Source: Scleroderma bovista (Eukaryota > Basidiomycota > Agaricomycetes > Boletales > Sclerodermataceae). From it: a DNA stretch of 52,972 nt. A program made the position numbers and the translations under genes. Where the stretch lies: contig JAYMGJ010000357.1 of NCBI GenBank assembly GCA_037178675.1, positions 1 through 52,972 on the forward strand, written 5' to 3'. How positions within the stretch are numbered: position 1 is the stretch's first letter; each line of letters begins with the position of its first letter. The notes under the pieces were generated by a model. It was given only the letters and a program-made list of their open reading frames with translations, ran no database searches and was not told where the DNA came from. Below are positions 23,840-35,000 of the stretch, piece by piece.

Positions 23840-24660
23840 CATGAGTTTCTCATCGGCGGTCAGAGCTTCATCTGCATGCAGGATCGCTGTGTGCACATCA
23901 AAGAACGACGCTGTGCATAGCTCTTCATGCCCTGGATGATGAGCCACAAGAACAACGTGTTCCCGTGCATGGGAACCAATGAGAATGGGTGTGGCCGCTA
24001 GGATCGTACACTTGCGGGACGCAGAAGTTGTCTTCGGGCACGCGTCGCTTAACATCAGGAGCATGCAGGAAGAAAGTGACAGGTGACGGAGAAACTGTGC
24101 CACTTACTTACGAGGTGCTGGCCCGGTACAACCCAGAAGATCTCTGCTCAAACTCCACCGGCCGCGTGGACACCCAGTATCCAGACTTGAGGGGGGTCGG
24201 TCTCGTTAGTGAGAAAGCAGAGGTCATCGTGGGTGCCTTTAATACGATTCGATGTTCAGGTGATCATGGGGTAGTCCGAGAAGTCAAGCACATAACTGGT
24301 GATAAAGTCGTACAGATGCTCACCAGTGCGGTATGATAGAAATATCCGACGACCCATCCTTCACCCATGCATCAATGGCCAGGCCAGGGTCCCGTCAACC
24401 GCGTGGACAAGCTCGTGAACCACAATATTCCCAGCTTGCATGTCACCAGCACGAAACACACCATAGCGAATGCGGGCAAGCTAGATTTCCACTGTGTCCC
24501 ACCTATGATAAAGTGAGATAGCAATTGGTTGCGCAAGGTGGCAGACGAGGTTGATAATATCTTTGACTGAGCCCTGGCCTGGCACTCGGCCAGCGTGGGG
24601 CTAGATGTCGGCATGGAAGATGACAGGGCTACTCTCAGAAGGAACAATTGTCTTTCATCG
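23840..24660 (-). pseudogene. relic of a secreted zinc-metalloprotease-like gene
   Basis: On the minus strand around 24460-24365 a frame reads LARIRYGVFRAGDMQAGNIV followed by VHELVHAVDGTLAWP, which contains an HExxH zinc site. Upstream and downstream pieces (ISLYHRWDTVEI before it; EHLYDFITSYVLDFSDYP and EDNFCVPQVYDPSGHTHSHW after it) are interrupted by stops, one directly before LARIRYG, and lie in different frames. Introns explain some but not all breaks. The pattern resembles fungal deuterolysin-like or peptidyl-Lys metalloproteases, but the family is not certain. Confidence 0.4.
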
Positions 24661-24891
24661 AGTCTTCAAACGAGTTGGCCTATAAAATAGGGTGATTAAA
24701 GCCCTCACCGCGATGGTTTCTGTCGTGGTCGTAGCGTTAAACGAGTGGTGTTAATAAACCAGTTACGCCTTCAATCTTCAGATAGATTAGTAGGGTGAGC
24801 AAGAGCGACTTCCAGTAAGACAAATGACCAATGCCAAATGGGAAATACCACGGTACAGCGGTAACCTGATGGAATCGGCCCAAACCTTGAC

Positions 24892-26255
24892 CTACTTAGC
24901 CTTTCCTACCCAAATCTCGATTGCTTTCCCGCCAGCTCCCTTTACCTCCGTTACCTGCTCCAAGTTAATACCAGCTTCTTGCACCATGTCCCATAGTGTC
25001 CGCTCCGCTGCATCGCGTTCTTTGTATCCCATCACTATCAATGGTGAATGACCATTGCGTTTAGACCTCGAGAATTGGATGAGACGCGAAAGCGTGTTAA
25101 TCAGAGCAGAGAAGGATGCCGTATTGTAGGTAACGTCCGCCATTCTAACACCAATGAGACGGACGAGAAAGAACGGTGACCCTCACGTACACAATGGCAT
25201 CAATTCCGGACCCGAAATTGGATTCGACGACATCAGGGAGTTGTTCGTCCTCCCAATCAAGTGCTACTGCTTCTAGGGAGACCTTGGTTGTGAACAAATT
25301 GTTCGCGGCGATGTTGTGCAATAACAAAGGCATTGCTGAAGCTGTCGGTATGGATTGAGTATTCAACGCGATGGGTTGGCGGTTAGTTGACTCACGGAGA
25401 TCGGTGGTCAGAATTTCCCCATGATTTTCCAATGTGTCTAGCTTTGACCGTAGGATGCTCAGGGTGATTGCAACTATGCCTGTGCCGGCACCTACACATA
25501 GACGGGTATCATGTAGTGTCCCGAGTTGAATACATTAGTGTCACCTAGCTCGACGATATTTCGGTCATTCCCCTCCAGGAGAGACTGCCGTAGTTCAGAC
25601 AGCAATGGGTTTGTTTCTGTCTGCTCCGCAGAAGATAACCGAACGAGCCATGAGCTCAGTCCTATTCCACTATCCCACACTTTCTGAGCTGATGATAGTC
25701 AGCGGCACGGTCAATCAATCAAGTACAGCATACTTTGTCCAGATCGAACGATGTCTGTTCGCACACATCGAACTTCATGTCTGCAAGAGCCTCTTGCGTT
25801 GGGGCACGCGGGAGATACGACCTGATGATCTGCTCCTGTTTCGAGGTTTTCCTGGGTTTGCTCGTGAACAGGACAGGCATGGACATCACGGGAAAGGGTG
25901 TGCGTCCGACATCCTGATCGTAAAGTGGAATGAGTTGGTCCTTTCTGGAGGTGCCCACGCTGAGTATGAGCTGCCAGAACTGTCCATCACGTAGGTTCTG
26001 AGGACGGGGTACGGCAATCTCTTTGTATGCATTTGTACTCCTCCACGAGGTGAGCTTCACGGGTTTGGTTATCATGGAGTGTGTCTGACGGCGTGGATCA
26101 GGAAGGAGGGCCCATGAAAAGTAGATGTCGGTGGTGTCGTGGAAGTATTCTGTGCGTAGATCGTTGCATATCTGTGGGGTTATGAGGATCTGTTCTGTGT
26201 GTACGAGGCTTGCTTGTGCTGGAGGTGGACGCAGAAACGAAATGTAGTAGAACAT
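24892..26255 (-). CDS. METTL21-like lysine methyltransferase (Methyltransf_16)
   Basis: A seven-beta-strand SAM-dependent methyltransferase, probably modifying lysines of a translation factor or chaperone; the substrate cannot be told. Five exons, 26255-25734, 25683-25545, 25491-25396, 25341-25191 and 25144-24892, give 386 aa in frame. After an N-terminal region comes the family entry motif KVWDSGIGLSSWLVRL. SAM-binding motif I is IVELGAGTGIVAITL, with TTDL at the post-I acidic position. Next are AMPLLLHNIAANN, VALDWEDEQLP and DAIVMADVTYN, the family's conserved Asp-x-x-Tyr region, here created across an intron. The C-terminus is a strand-turn-strand (SPLIVMGYKERDAAE; EIWVGKAK). It is divergent from the copper transporter with only 67 bases between start codons. 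Confidence 0.88.
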
Positions 26256-26322
26256 GGAAGTAAAGGTACAGCAGGAACAGCTGCCACCACTTTCCCACTC
26301 TTCCTAATTCCTTCCTGCAATC
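26256..26322. promoter_or_regulatory. 67-base divergent promoter
   Basis: The only sequence between the start codons of the methyltransferase (-) and the Ctr transporter (+). It is pyrimidine-rich toward the transporter start (CACTTTCCCACTCTTCC). No TATA box is seen. Confidence 0.6.
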
Positions 26323-27013
26323 ATGTATTGGACATATCTCGCCCTCTTATTTCTGTTTTATGTACAAGGATCTGCTGCAGACAATATGGATGGAATGGAC
26401 ATGTCGATGGACGGTGCCATGGCTCTAGCCATGGGCCACATGATCCCTTATCTGCACTTTACAATTGGAGACTCCCGTACGTCTCTCGTTCTGCCCCACG
26501 ATCCTTGCTGACTTCTTGCAGTGTGGTTCCTTGGATGGGTGCCCCAGAGTGCAGGTGCGATGGTTGGGGGGTGTATCGGCCTATTCCTGCTCGCTCTGCT
26601 GGAGAGATGGCTGGCAGCATGCAGGTCAATCATGGAGATGCACTGGGATGCAAGGTTGGTATTCTCTATGATGATTTTGCTTCCAAGCTGAGGGAAGAAC
26701 AGGGCGAAACTGGTGCTTGCATACAAGCTGAACGCACCCCAATTGCCACCCAAGAGTGGTTCCCTCTCAGCACCCCCGTTCACCCCTGGACATGACATAC
26801 CAAGAGGCGTCATGTACGCTGCTCATGCATTCCTCAACTATCTTTTCATGCTGGCGGTGATGTAGGTGGTTGGCTGTCTTACATGTCCACCCACTGACGA
26901 TCTGGTATAGGACCTTCCAGTTGGGATATATATTTTCGCTGGTCGTAGGGGAGGGTGTTGGGGAGATGCTTTTTGGCAGATACTTGCCCGCCGCACATCT
27001 CCGCGCGGATTAG
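26323..27013 (+). CDS. CTR: Ctr-type copper transporter
   Basis: It imports Cu(I) as a trimer. Four exons, 26323-26476, 26522-26654, 26703-26861 and 26911-27013, give 182 aa in frame. A signal-peptide-like start (MYWTYLALLFLFYVQGSAA) is followed by a Met-rich copper-binding segment (NMDGMDMSMDGAMALAMGHM). The first membrane segment (AGAMVGGCIGLFLLALLERW) precedes a cytosolic loop. The second contains YAAHAFLNYLFMLAVMTFQL, where the canonical MxxxM pore motif is represented by MLAVM. The third is a small-residue helix (YIFSLVVGEGVGEMLFGRY) in the place of the canonical GxxxG helix. Copper-responsive sites were not identified in the very short promoter. Confidence 0.92.
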
Positions 27014-27067
27014 TGATATATGATTATGTAATAGCCTTGATCGCTCATTCTCATCCATTGCAAGATT

Positions 27068-28684
27068 ATGCTTGGGACTGCATTTTGTCGTGTCAACACT
27101 CGTTCGTTGAGGGCATTTCTCATTCATCCCCACCCCAGACATCGCTCGCTGTTTCAGACACCCCCAAATAGTTTCCCAAGAAATGCTCGATTTCTACGAG
27201 GAAAACCACCAAGCGGACAGGTTGTCTTCCCATCCTTTCGGGCCCAGGTAGCAAAGACAGGCGGTGTCTCTTCATTCGGCGCTAGGCTAGAGAAGCCCCA
27301 CGTGTGGAAACAGGTCGAGGTGCGTCTGGTTGTGTGCTTTCCTAGGCGATACTGATATACACCTTGGAATGGCAGGTCTTCCTCGCTGTATCATTGTTTG
27401 CCTACGTATTTGCAGCTAGCATGACGGAAGCAGAGACAAAGTATTGGAAGGACAAATTAATCTCTGTTTCGCATATCTTCCAGTTTCGCTCACCTACGAT
27501 AGAGGAAATGAGAAAGGCGCGGTATTTGGAACTCGCCAATGTGCACGACGTCTTTCATGGAGAACGACACACACTGATCACCACTCATCCCCTGTCCTGC
27601 AGGTCCTGAAGGAGAACCTCGACTACGTCAAGGAACAGACGGCAACGTGGCCTAGTACTCTTCGAAATGCCTCTGTTAGCGCGTATATTGTCGCTGCTCA
27701 AGAGTATCTCGATTGCACCGAAGGCAGACGGCTATGCTGGTACATTGCTTGTCTTAATGCATCCGTCTTTTTGGCGTGGAAAGCCGCTCGTCTGCGCCCC
27801 TTCATGCATAAAGCATTTACCCATGATCCCCTTTCTGGCCGAGCATATACTCTCTTCACAAGCATATTCAGGTGGGCTCATCCGTGAATAATACCTGATT
27901 TCACGGCGAGCCAACGTTGAATGTAACAGTCACAAAAGTTTTTTACATCTCATTGCCAATAATATGGCACTTTGTTCGTTCGGTGAGCACTACACATGTG
28001 ATGGCTTATTGACCCCGCCGACAAATTTCAGGCTCGGCTGCCACAACATGCCTCTATTTCCAACAGCGAAGCAACCCAGACCTACCGCCCGAAGCCACTA
28101 GTATATGGCACTTCGTGGCCTTCTTCCTTTCGGGTACGGCCTTCCGCATCCTCTCGAACCACGTCTGACGTGTTTCTCCAGCTGGCATGTTCTCCGGACT
28201 AGTCAGTCACGCAGTCGCAGCAAAGGTCCTCTTTCCTCGGTTGGTGGCACGAGCATCTGCGCAAGCTTCCATTAGAGTCTCCCCTGCTGCGAGTGCCGTT
28301 GCTGGGGTGACTAATGCTACGACTACGGCGACTTCTCGCGAGATTTTACCTTCATTAGGCGCTTCGGGGGCTGTCTATGCTGCCGTGACACTCAGCGCGC
28401 TCGCTTTTCCCGACGCCGAAGTACGATTACTGTTCCCTCCTTTCTTCCCTATACCCATCATCCAGGGTGTCGGTGGCCTCGTTCTTCTAGATGTGGTGGG
28501 TGCGATTAGAGGGTGGAGGTAAGTCAACGGTACCACAAGATAGCTTGGTAATGCTAAAGCCGATTTTGACAGGCTCTTTGACCATTATGCACATCTAGGG
28601 GGTGCGGCGTTTGGCGCTATTTATTACTACTACGGAACGCCCTGGTGGAACACCGTAAAAAATATTATACGCCCAAGCTCGTGA
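27068..28684 (+). CDS. PCP1: mitochondrial rhomboid protease (Pcp1/PARL type)
   Basis: An inner-membrane serine protease that cleaves mitochondrial membrane proteins, in yeast Mgm1 and Ccp1. Seven exons, 27068-27319, 27376-27540, 27603-27871, 27930-27982, 28032-28133, 28182-28518 and 28573-28684, give 429 aa in frame. The N-terminus is Arg- and Ser-rich, as expected for a targeting presequence (FCRVNTRSLRAFL). A PARL-type extra helix (VFLAVSLFAYVFAASM) comes before the rhomboid core. Core motifs are SHKSFLHLIANNMALCSFG (the HxxxN loop), GASGAVYAAVTLSALAFPDA with the catalytic Ser, and LFDHYAHLGGAAFGAIYYYY with the catalytic His. It starts 54 bases after the copper transporter stop, on the same strand. 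Confidence 0.93.
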
Positions 28685-29228
28685 TTCAAGTATAGACAAT
28701 GTTTAGTGCCATCCTCAATCATTACCCACCTCCCTCAGCCAATATGTAATGGCACTGGTTTTGCATGTCGGATTTTGTGACTCATACAGTAAGTACATCA
28801 TTGAAATGTCACAGCTAAGCAAAATATGATGTGATAAGGCCATTTGAGTTTCGGAGAAGAGAGAAGAGAAAACAGTAAGATGCAGATTGTTGAGCTACTC
28901 CTACGAGCAAACGACGGCGAGTCGAAGATGGCCAATCTTGAGGCGCTGTTACAAAAGAGAAAAAGGAACTTCAATTTAAGCCAAGTGTGTCAGAACACAA
29001 CAGTGGGATTCGAAACAAAGCACGAGGAAACTAGTGTACACAAAGGCGAGATAGAAGTACAAAATACAACTGATCACTTGTTGGCTTGATCGCGGGGTGA
29101 TGCGTAAGCCATTAACAATCCGGGAAAGGTGCACGAGCCAACAGATCAACAAAGGTCACCGAGGAAACACAGGCCAAAAGGCGAGACAATAATAGACGAC
29201 GCTCACAGTACTCCTACACGCTTCCTCT
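28685..29228. other. convergent gap between the rhomboid and Hsp20 genes
   Basis: It holds the 3' flanks of two convergent genes. An open frame at 28844-29089 (+) begins only at a TTG and has a charged, low-complexity composition. I do not call it a gene. Confidence 0.4.
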
Positions 29229-29828
29229 TCAGGCAACAGTGATGCGCCTCGGCTGTTGCTCAGGGGTGGCCTTGGGGAATGTAACAGTCAAGATGCCATG
29301 TTCCATTTTGGCTTTGACGTCGTCAGGCTAGAACCATGTGACCATCAATGCCCCCTACTTCGACCAAAATATGCGTATACAGGTACCTTTGTGCCCGGGG
29401 AAAGGGACAGGGTGCGAGAGAATTTGCCGGATGTACGTTCGCGAACGACATAGTTGCCCTCGTCCCGTGTCTCAGAAGCCTCTGTCTCACCCGAAACGGT
29501 GAGGCGGTCATTTTGGACGTCGACACGGACGTTGTTGGGCTCCATCCCCGGCAGTTCGAATTTAGCGGTGACGGTGTTCGTGTCGGGGTTTTCTTGCAGG
29601 TCAAGCCTGAGGACGAAGACGACGAACATGAGCATACATCGCAAAGAGACGACTATGACATATTATGCATAATAGCAAAACGCACCTGGGCCTGAACATG
29701 ACGTCCAAGCGTGAACTGGGAGTGGTGTCCGTCGGAGCAGCAATAGGACGGAAGCGAGTGATGAAAGCGTCGTCGAAGAGACGGTCGAATTCAGTAAACG
29801 GGTCGTAGTAGAAGCGGGTCAAAGACAT
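29229..29828 (-). CDS. HSP20: small heat-shock protein (Hsp20/alpha-crystallin)
   Basis: An ATP-independent cytosolic chaperone. Three exons, 29828-29686, 29606-29387 and 29327-29229, give 153 aa in frame, the normal length. The short N-terminal arm (MSLTRFYYDPFTEFDRLFDD) leads to an alpha-crystallin domain (LDLQENPDTNTVTAKFELPG; VRVDVQNDRLTVSGE; GKFSRTLSLSPGTK; VKAKMEHGILTVTFPK). The C-terminal tail is short (PEQQPRRITVA) and holds an I-x-V variant of the I-x-I/V oligomerisation motif. A TATA-like ATATAAAA lies about 46-53 bases upstream of the ATG. A clear heat-shock element (alternating GAA/TTC) was not found. Confidence 0.95.
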
Positions 29829-29872
29829 CGTCGCAGTATCTGGTTGCTTATGGAGGATGTGCTGGTTTTGCA

Positions 29873-29880
29873 TTTTATAT
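29873..29880 (-). promoter_or_regulatory. TATA-like box of the Hsp20 gene
   Basis: The plus strand reads ttttatat, so the minus strand reads ATATAAAA, about 50 bases before the Hsp20 start codon. Confidence 0.5.
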
Positions 29881-29952
29881 CATCGTTCATAAGTGACGTA
29901 GTGGGCGAAACAGAGTTGCTGTAAATGAGTAATGGCGCAACTTGGGCGCAAC

Positions 29953-30313
29953 TCTATGGAAAGCTGGACGGTCACACTCGCCTGAACCCAAAACCTAGAC
30001 CGCTTCGGGAGATCTATGGCTGAGCGTATCAGATATCCCGATCAAGAACTCTGCGCCAGCCCTTATGAGCTACATATATGGAAAGCCGGACGGTCACGCT
30101 CGCCTGGACCCAAAACCACCTTCAGCAATCGGCCTTTGGGCAACTGGCTTCAGGAGATCCTTGACACTGGCGTAAGGTTCTTGATCTGGATATCTGATAC
30201 GCTCAGCCATAGTAGTAATGCGGGAAACCGAAGCCGGTCTAGGTTTGGGGGTCCAGGCGAGTGTGACCGTCCGGAATCGGGATACGCTCAGCCGCTATAG
30301 TAATGCGGGAAAC
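29953..30313. repeat. fold-back (MITE-like) repeat element
   Basis: The left arm (29966-30058) and right arm (about 30167-30272) are imperfect inverted copies: GGACGGTCACACTCGCCTG faces CAGGCGAGTGTGACCGTCC, and TGGCTGAGCGTATCAGATAT faces ATATCTGATACGCTCAGCCA. The spacer carries a direct copy of the left end (TATGGAAAGCCGGACGGTCA at 30077-30096). The motif GATACGCTCAGCC plus TAATGCGGGAAAC occurs at 30197-30227 and again at 30281-30313. There is no coding frame. The structure fits a non-autonomous fold-back or MITE-type element. Flanking target duplications were not identified. Confidence 0.8.
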
Positions 30314-30679
30314 AAAATAGCGGCAACTGAGAATCAGAGGTGCCGGTGAAAACTGCAAGCAACACACATTAAAAGGCACGAAGAGCCCCTTTGAGGCGTA
30401 CAATCCAAGTTAATGCATAGCTTCTTCAGATCAAGCGGATGGGGTCATCAGTCCCTCCATCACTTGGAAATCTCAATCCAGGTGTTCAGTGAGAACTTAC
30501 CGGTGTACCTTGAAAAGATGTCTTTGTTGAGTGCGCAAGTCTGCCAACTTATCCCTCCAGTGTGAGAAATGACAACTCCAGAAAGAATGACGGTGGCATT
30601 CGGAAGGATTATATAGTACAGCGTTGCATCATGGTGCGAACGTAGCAATGTGACGATCTTGACATGCGCAGTATCATGG
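30314..30679. other. gap with an unexplained minus-strand frame
   Basis: A minus-strand frame (30744-30460) contains the protein-like stretch ATLYYIILPNATVILSGVVI followed by ISWQTCALNKDIFSRYTGKF. It could be an extra 3' exon of the gene ending at 30680 or a separate relic. No splice into it was convincing. Confidence 0.3.
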
Positions 30680-31742
30680 TCACGATACAGGTGAGAATGT
30701 CGCGTAAGGCAGGATTGGATCAAGCCCTGAGTGATATTGAGCATGTGATGGCTGTTTGATAATTTTCTTCCTTGGGTCGGATGCCTGTATATCCTTCAAT
30801 ATATCTTGTATCTCCACCTTGAACTCGGCCTGTCGCATAGATCGGTCGGGGGATATTAAGGGGGTCCCACAAGAATAACAACGTACATCGGATTTGTATG
30901 CTGCACGCAGTGGATCCACTCCCCTATACGCCCATCCGAATTTATCCATCATCTTCTCCTGCTCCAAGTTGTCCGCCATCAAGAAACGTGCCACGCGGAG
31001 CTGTACTTCTCTATCTGAGATTTTGCGATACTCTTCGATGCTCTTGGGGAACGTTGCTTCGCGCCGCTTGCGCAAATCGTTCTCGCGATCACGCAATGCC
31101 CGTCGTCGACGAAGAAGTGGGTTGAGTGCTTTGAAATAGGTGTACCGCAGGCTGGACAAAGCATCCTCGAGCGCACGTTTCTGATGAGGACACTCCCGCA
31201 TTCGTATTTCAAGATCCTTTATATGTTTTGGCGTCAGTGTAGATCCGGCTCCTGCCAAAGATTTGCGTACCCTAAGTGCATCCCTAAACTCCACTTGGTC
31301 TGGATAGCTCTCGTCGATGTCCATGTATGCAGAGTCGTCCATACAGCGGCGATGGTCAAGCATGAACTGACGGAGCTCGTCGGCCTGAAAGCTGAATAGA
31401 GAATCGAGATCTCGTGCGTGCTGGCGCTTTAGTTCTTTGATCTTTTCTTCGAGATTTTCGGGCGGAAATGGTTTCCTGGTTCCGAGATCACGAAGGGTTT
31501 CTTTGCTTCCCATTGTCACAAATGTCCGGTATTCCAAGAAGATCGGTGAAATAGTAGGATGCTCACCTTGGCAGCGGTGTTCCCTTGTGCTTCAACACCC
31601 ACTGCGCGTACCGGTGGTTTCTTATTGCGATGTCGTCAGGGTGTTGCTTGTCGGCTGGTTCATAGCTCTCGCGAAAGCCATTCCGACCTTTGTGAGCTTC
31701 ACTGGGCTGACGGAGGCTCGAGCCACTAATACTTCCAGACAT
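30680..31742 (-). CDS. uncharacterised charged coiled-coil protein
   Basis: Three exons, 31742-31567, 31505-30887 and 30829-30680, give 314 aa in frame. The N-terminus is MSGSISGSSLRQPSEAHKG. A highly charged helical body follows (ENLEEKIKELKRQHARDLDS; MDIDESYPDQVEFRDALRVR; NPLLRRRRALRDRENDLRKR; YRKISDREVQLRVARFLMAD) and then KFGWAYRGVDPLRAAYKSD. If the last intron were retained, a CYSCG motif would be read, so two isoforms are conceivable. No domain is recognised. It sits between the fold-back element and the HET gene, on the same strand as the latter. Confidence 0.6.
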
Positions 31743-32067
31743 TTTGTAGACTTCGGTGGATTGAATGAGTGTGGCTTCAAGAAAGGGAAAAACCCTGACG
31801 AGTCGTGTCATCATGCCATTTCGTACACTTACGAACTATCACAACTGTCGGTAACTGGTCCTTACTATAGTAGAGATGTTGCTAAACTAGGACACATAGT
31901 AAGATCTTCCTAGTAAGTGGGCACTCCAATGCATAGCAGGTTTGATGAACGGCGTGTCCGCTTTCGTCTCCCGAGAGGCTGATGCGGCATCCGATTTCAT
32001 CTGCCGTTTTGCACATGTAAAATGTGAGTGAGACGTTGAGCAGAAAAATGCCAGCACAATATACCTC
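31743..32067. other. gap between the coiled-coil gene and the HET gene
   Basis: It holds the 5' flank of the coiled-coil gene and the 3' flank of the HET-TPR gene. No gene is seen. Confidence 0.4.
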
Positions 32068-35000
32068 TTAAACAATATTGACGGTCTGAACTTTGCTCTG
32101 TGAGATACTAGCCACATCAGCCAGACCAACGATAATGACGGAAGACGATGCAATCCTCTTATACTCGTTTCCAGACTGCTCTTCTAATAAAAGCGCACTA
32201 AATGGTTGTCCAAACATTGTCACCAACGTGGAAGCAGCCGCACTGCGGGCTTCAGGGGATGAGGCGAGTAATTTCGGATGCCATGGCCGAATCAGAACAT
32301 ATCGGGAGGTGTCGGTTATGTTGACCTGGCCCGACAGTGTGATCTCGAATGGCATCAGGCCTTCGGCCTGGATTTCATACGTATACTGTGGTGCACGGGA
32401 ATCTGCCTGTTGCAACCGGACTGCCCTGACTTGATGTATGATGCATGGTAGCCGAAGTCGTCGACCGATGAAATGTGGGGGGTCTGTTGTTAAAAGCGAG
32501 TCGAACAATTTACATGCATCTCCTTGAAATTTTTGCCCGTTATAAATGGGTGGCTGCAGCCCGTTTCTTTGGGAAGTGGGTGGCGAATAGGGTGGAGTTT
32601 GAAATGAAACAATTCGAGCTGGGAAATAGCTGTGGAATCGTGATGCCTCCCCAACCCAGTCCAGAACTGAAATGTCCCCTGACTGCGTTATGATCTCTGC
32701 GAGGAGACGCCCAAGAGCATGCTCCGCCGATTCACCGGGAATGATGGGTAAGAATATGTCGAAGATGCCAAAAAGCGAATAGGCCACGTCCTCTGGCTCT
32801 GTGGTTTGGCGTGTTGATGCCCACTGGAGCTTCGATCGCGCATTATCTAAGCCAGGATTGAAATCGGTAAGACCAAGTCGCCCAATGCCCGTCGCAGCTT
32901 CTAGTTCGGCCAGCACCATGCTCTCCGTTTTGTGGTTCAAGACCGATAAGTCATTGTAGAGAGACCATTCTCGTGTGTAGAACAGCACATTTCTTGGGGC
33001 GAGCAGCTCCTGAAGAGTCCAACCACGAGAGAACCACGTACTACTGGACAATTTGTCGTCTCTGGAAATGTCGGAAAGGTACACGATAGTGAGGGCCGCT
33101 CGCCGATACCACGAGAACATGGACGCGATGGCTCTTGCGAGCTCTACGGTGCTGTCTTTATCAATGCAACATGTATCACTCCATGCCCACGAGTATCCGG
33201 AGTCGCAAGCAGTGGCACAGAACGCCTGTAGCTTTATAAAGCCATCGGTAGTAAGATCCATGTCATAGATATTTCGACCTTGGACGTGACGTAGCAGTGG
33301 CTCGTCTTTGCTCCATCGATGGGATAACGTAACAAACTGGAAGTATGACCGCACTGTTTTACGAATATGGTCGTCGCGCTGGGGGATAGGGTTAACTATG
33401 GCCGACGAAAGTAGTTTTTGGTATTCTCGACTGTTTTCAAACTCGGATACTAGCGCATCTCGACAAAGAATGGTGCCGGTATGCGTATTTAGCAATCGTG
33501 GTGGAAGGGATTCAATGGTGTCATAAAGAACACACATGATCAACCTCCTGATGCCACCCAGATCAGTTTTTGGCGCTAGTTGATTGATATTCTTTTGACG
33601 GTATAAGACGAGGTTCTTGATTGTCTTGGCCCGATCAGGGTGTCCCAAAGGACAATGGATCAACGCAGACGACGTCAGCGTGATGGCTTCCTCTATATCA
33701 GTTAGGACGGCTAGTCGTTCAAAGCGGTCTGACAAGCAAAGCGCGAGCTCGTGAAACGATGAAGGAGTTGGCGACAGTGCTAATATATCTCGGCGTAGTT
33801 TGACAACTTGTTCCAAATCAGCCAAGTCACCACCTTGGCGGAACTTCGCTGAAAGAAAACTGGCAAGGGTACAGAGAGACGATAGATGGTCAGGATGCCC
33901 AGCTGGGAGTAGTTCCAGGGCCTCCCGTGCGAGAGAAACAGCGTCGTTGAAGTCCCCTGCCTTCCCAGATTTATGGAGTAGCTCTTTAATGCAAATCACG
34001 AGGGGGTTGAGATGTACGGCACGACCAGGATCTTCCGGAGGATGGAGGTCCAGTATGGTACGGCGGAGTGTGATTGTCTCTTCTAAGTCAGTGATCTTTC
34101 CAGCTTTCTGATACCTGCTGTAAAGATCAGAAGCGAGGTCAAGTAGAGAGGTGGCGCAGGTAGAACGCGCAGGTGCATGCAGCGCCAGTATAGTTCGTCC
34201 AAGTGAGATACATTCATCCAAGTCTGCGCGCCTATCGTGTTTCTGCAGCCGTTTTCGAAGGTGGCTTAGAAAAGCGTGAAGAGTCGAGACGTGATCAGAA
34301 TGCCCCAGAGGTCGAAGCTCCAATATGGCCCGATCAAGAGTGATGAGCTCATCCAAGTCTGCTGCGTCCCCCTTCCTATCGAATAGGAAGCTGAGACAAC
34401 AGATGAGACTGTTTAATGAGGTCGGCCGATCGGGATGACCTGCCGGACGGAAATCCAGCGCTGATCTATACAACGCAATCGCCTCACCAAGGTCAGCATC
34501 TCCACCGAGATTCAAAAACCTGTCCTTCAGGTAATCTGCAAGGTTGTTGAGAGTGGCGGCACGACCAGAATGGCCCGGGGGACGGAGGTCTAATGCAGCT
34601 CGACCGAGGCTGATGGCTCCCTCTAGGTCAGGCATTGAAGCCTGCTTTCCATATCTGTGCCAAAGGCAAAGTGCGAGGTTATGGAGTGAATTCGACCGAT
34701 CTGAATGACCCGTTGGACGGAGGTCTAACGCCGATTGATGTAGTGTAATCGCCTCATCGAGATCAGCACTTTCATTGAGTTTGACGAACCTATCCCTCAG
34801 GTTATCTGCAAGGTTGTAGATGGCAACTGCACGGCCAGAGTGGCTGGGGGGGAAGAGCTCTAACGCATCTCGACTAAGCATGATGGCCTCGTCTAGGTCA
34901 GGTATTGTAGCCTGCTTTCTGTACCTGTTGCGAAGGCACTGTGTGAGGTTGTCAAGTGAGTTTTTTCGATCTGGGTGACCCGGCCGACGAAGGTCCAATG

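Larger units (their letters stand above)
21512..23850. repeat. tandem duplication, right unit (B)
   Basis: This is the second copy of the 2.9-kb segment. It starts with the RING 3' end and finishes with the same sequence that ends unit A (TCTGGCCAATCACTGAC near 23778). It holds the intact secreted cysteine-rich protein gene and a shortened version of the membrane-protein-like frames. It ends at the border with a metalloprotease-like relic. Confidence 0.85.

Noticed and set aside
28844..29089. 81-codon plus-strand frame
   Set aside because: It has no ATG at its start, low-complexity charged composition and lies between two convergent 3' ends.
29829..29960. heat-shock element in the Hsp20 promoter
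   Set aside because: No array of alternating GAA and TTC blocks was found by eye.
30001..30313. CRISPR-like array
   Set aside because: Repeats are inverted and irregularly spaced, and the host is a fungus; a fold-back element explains them.
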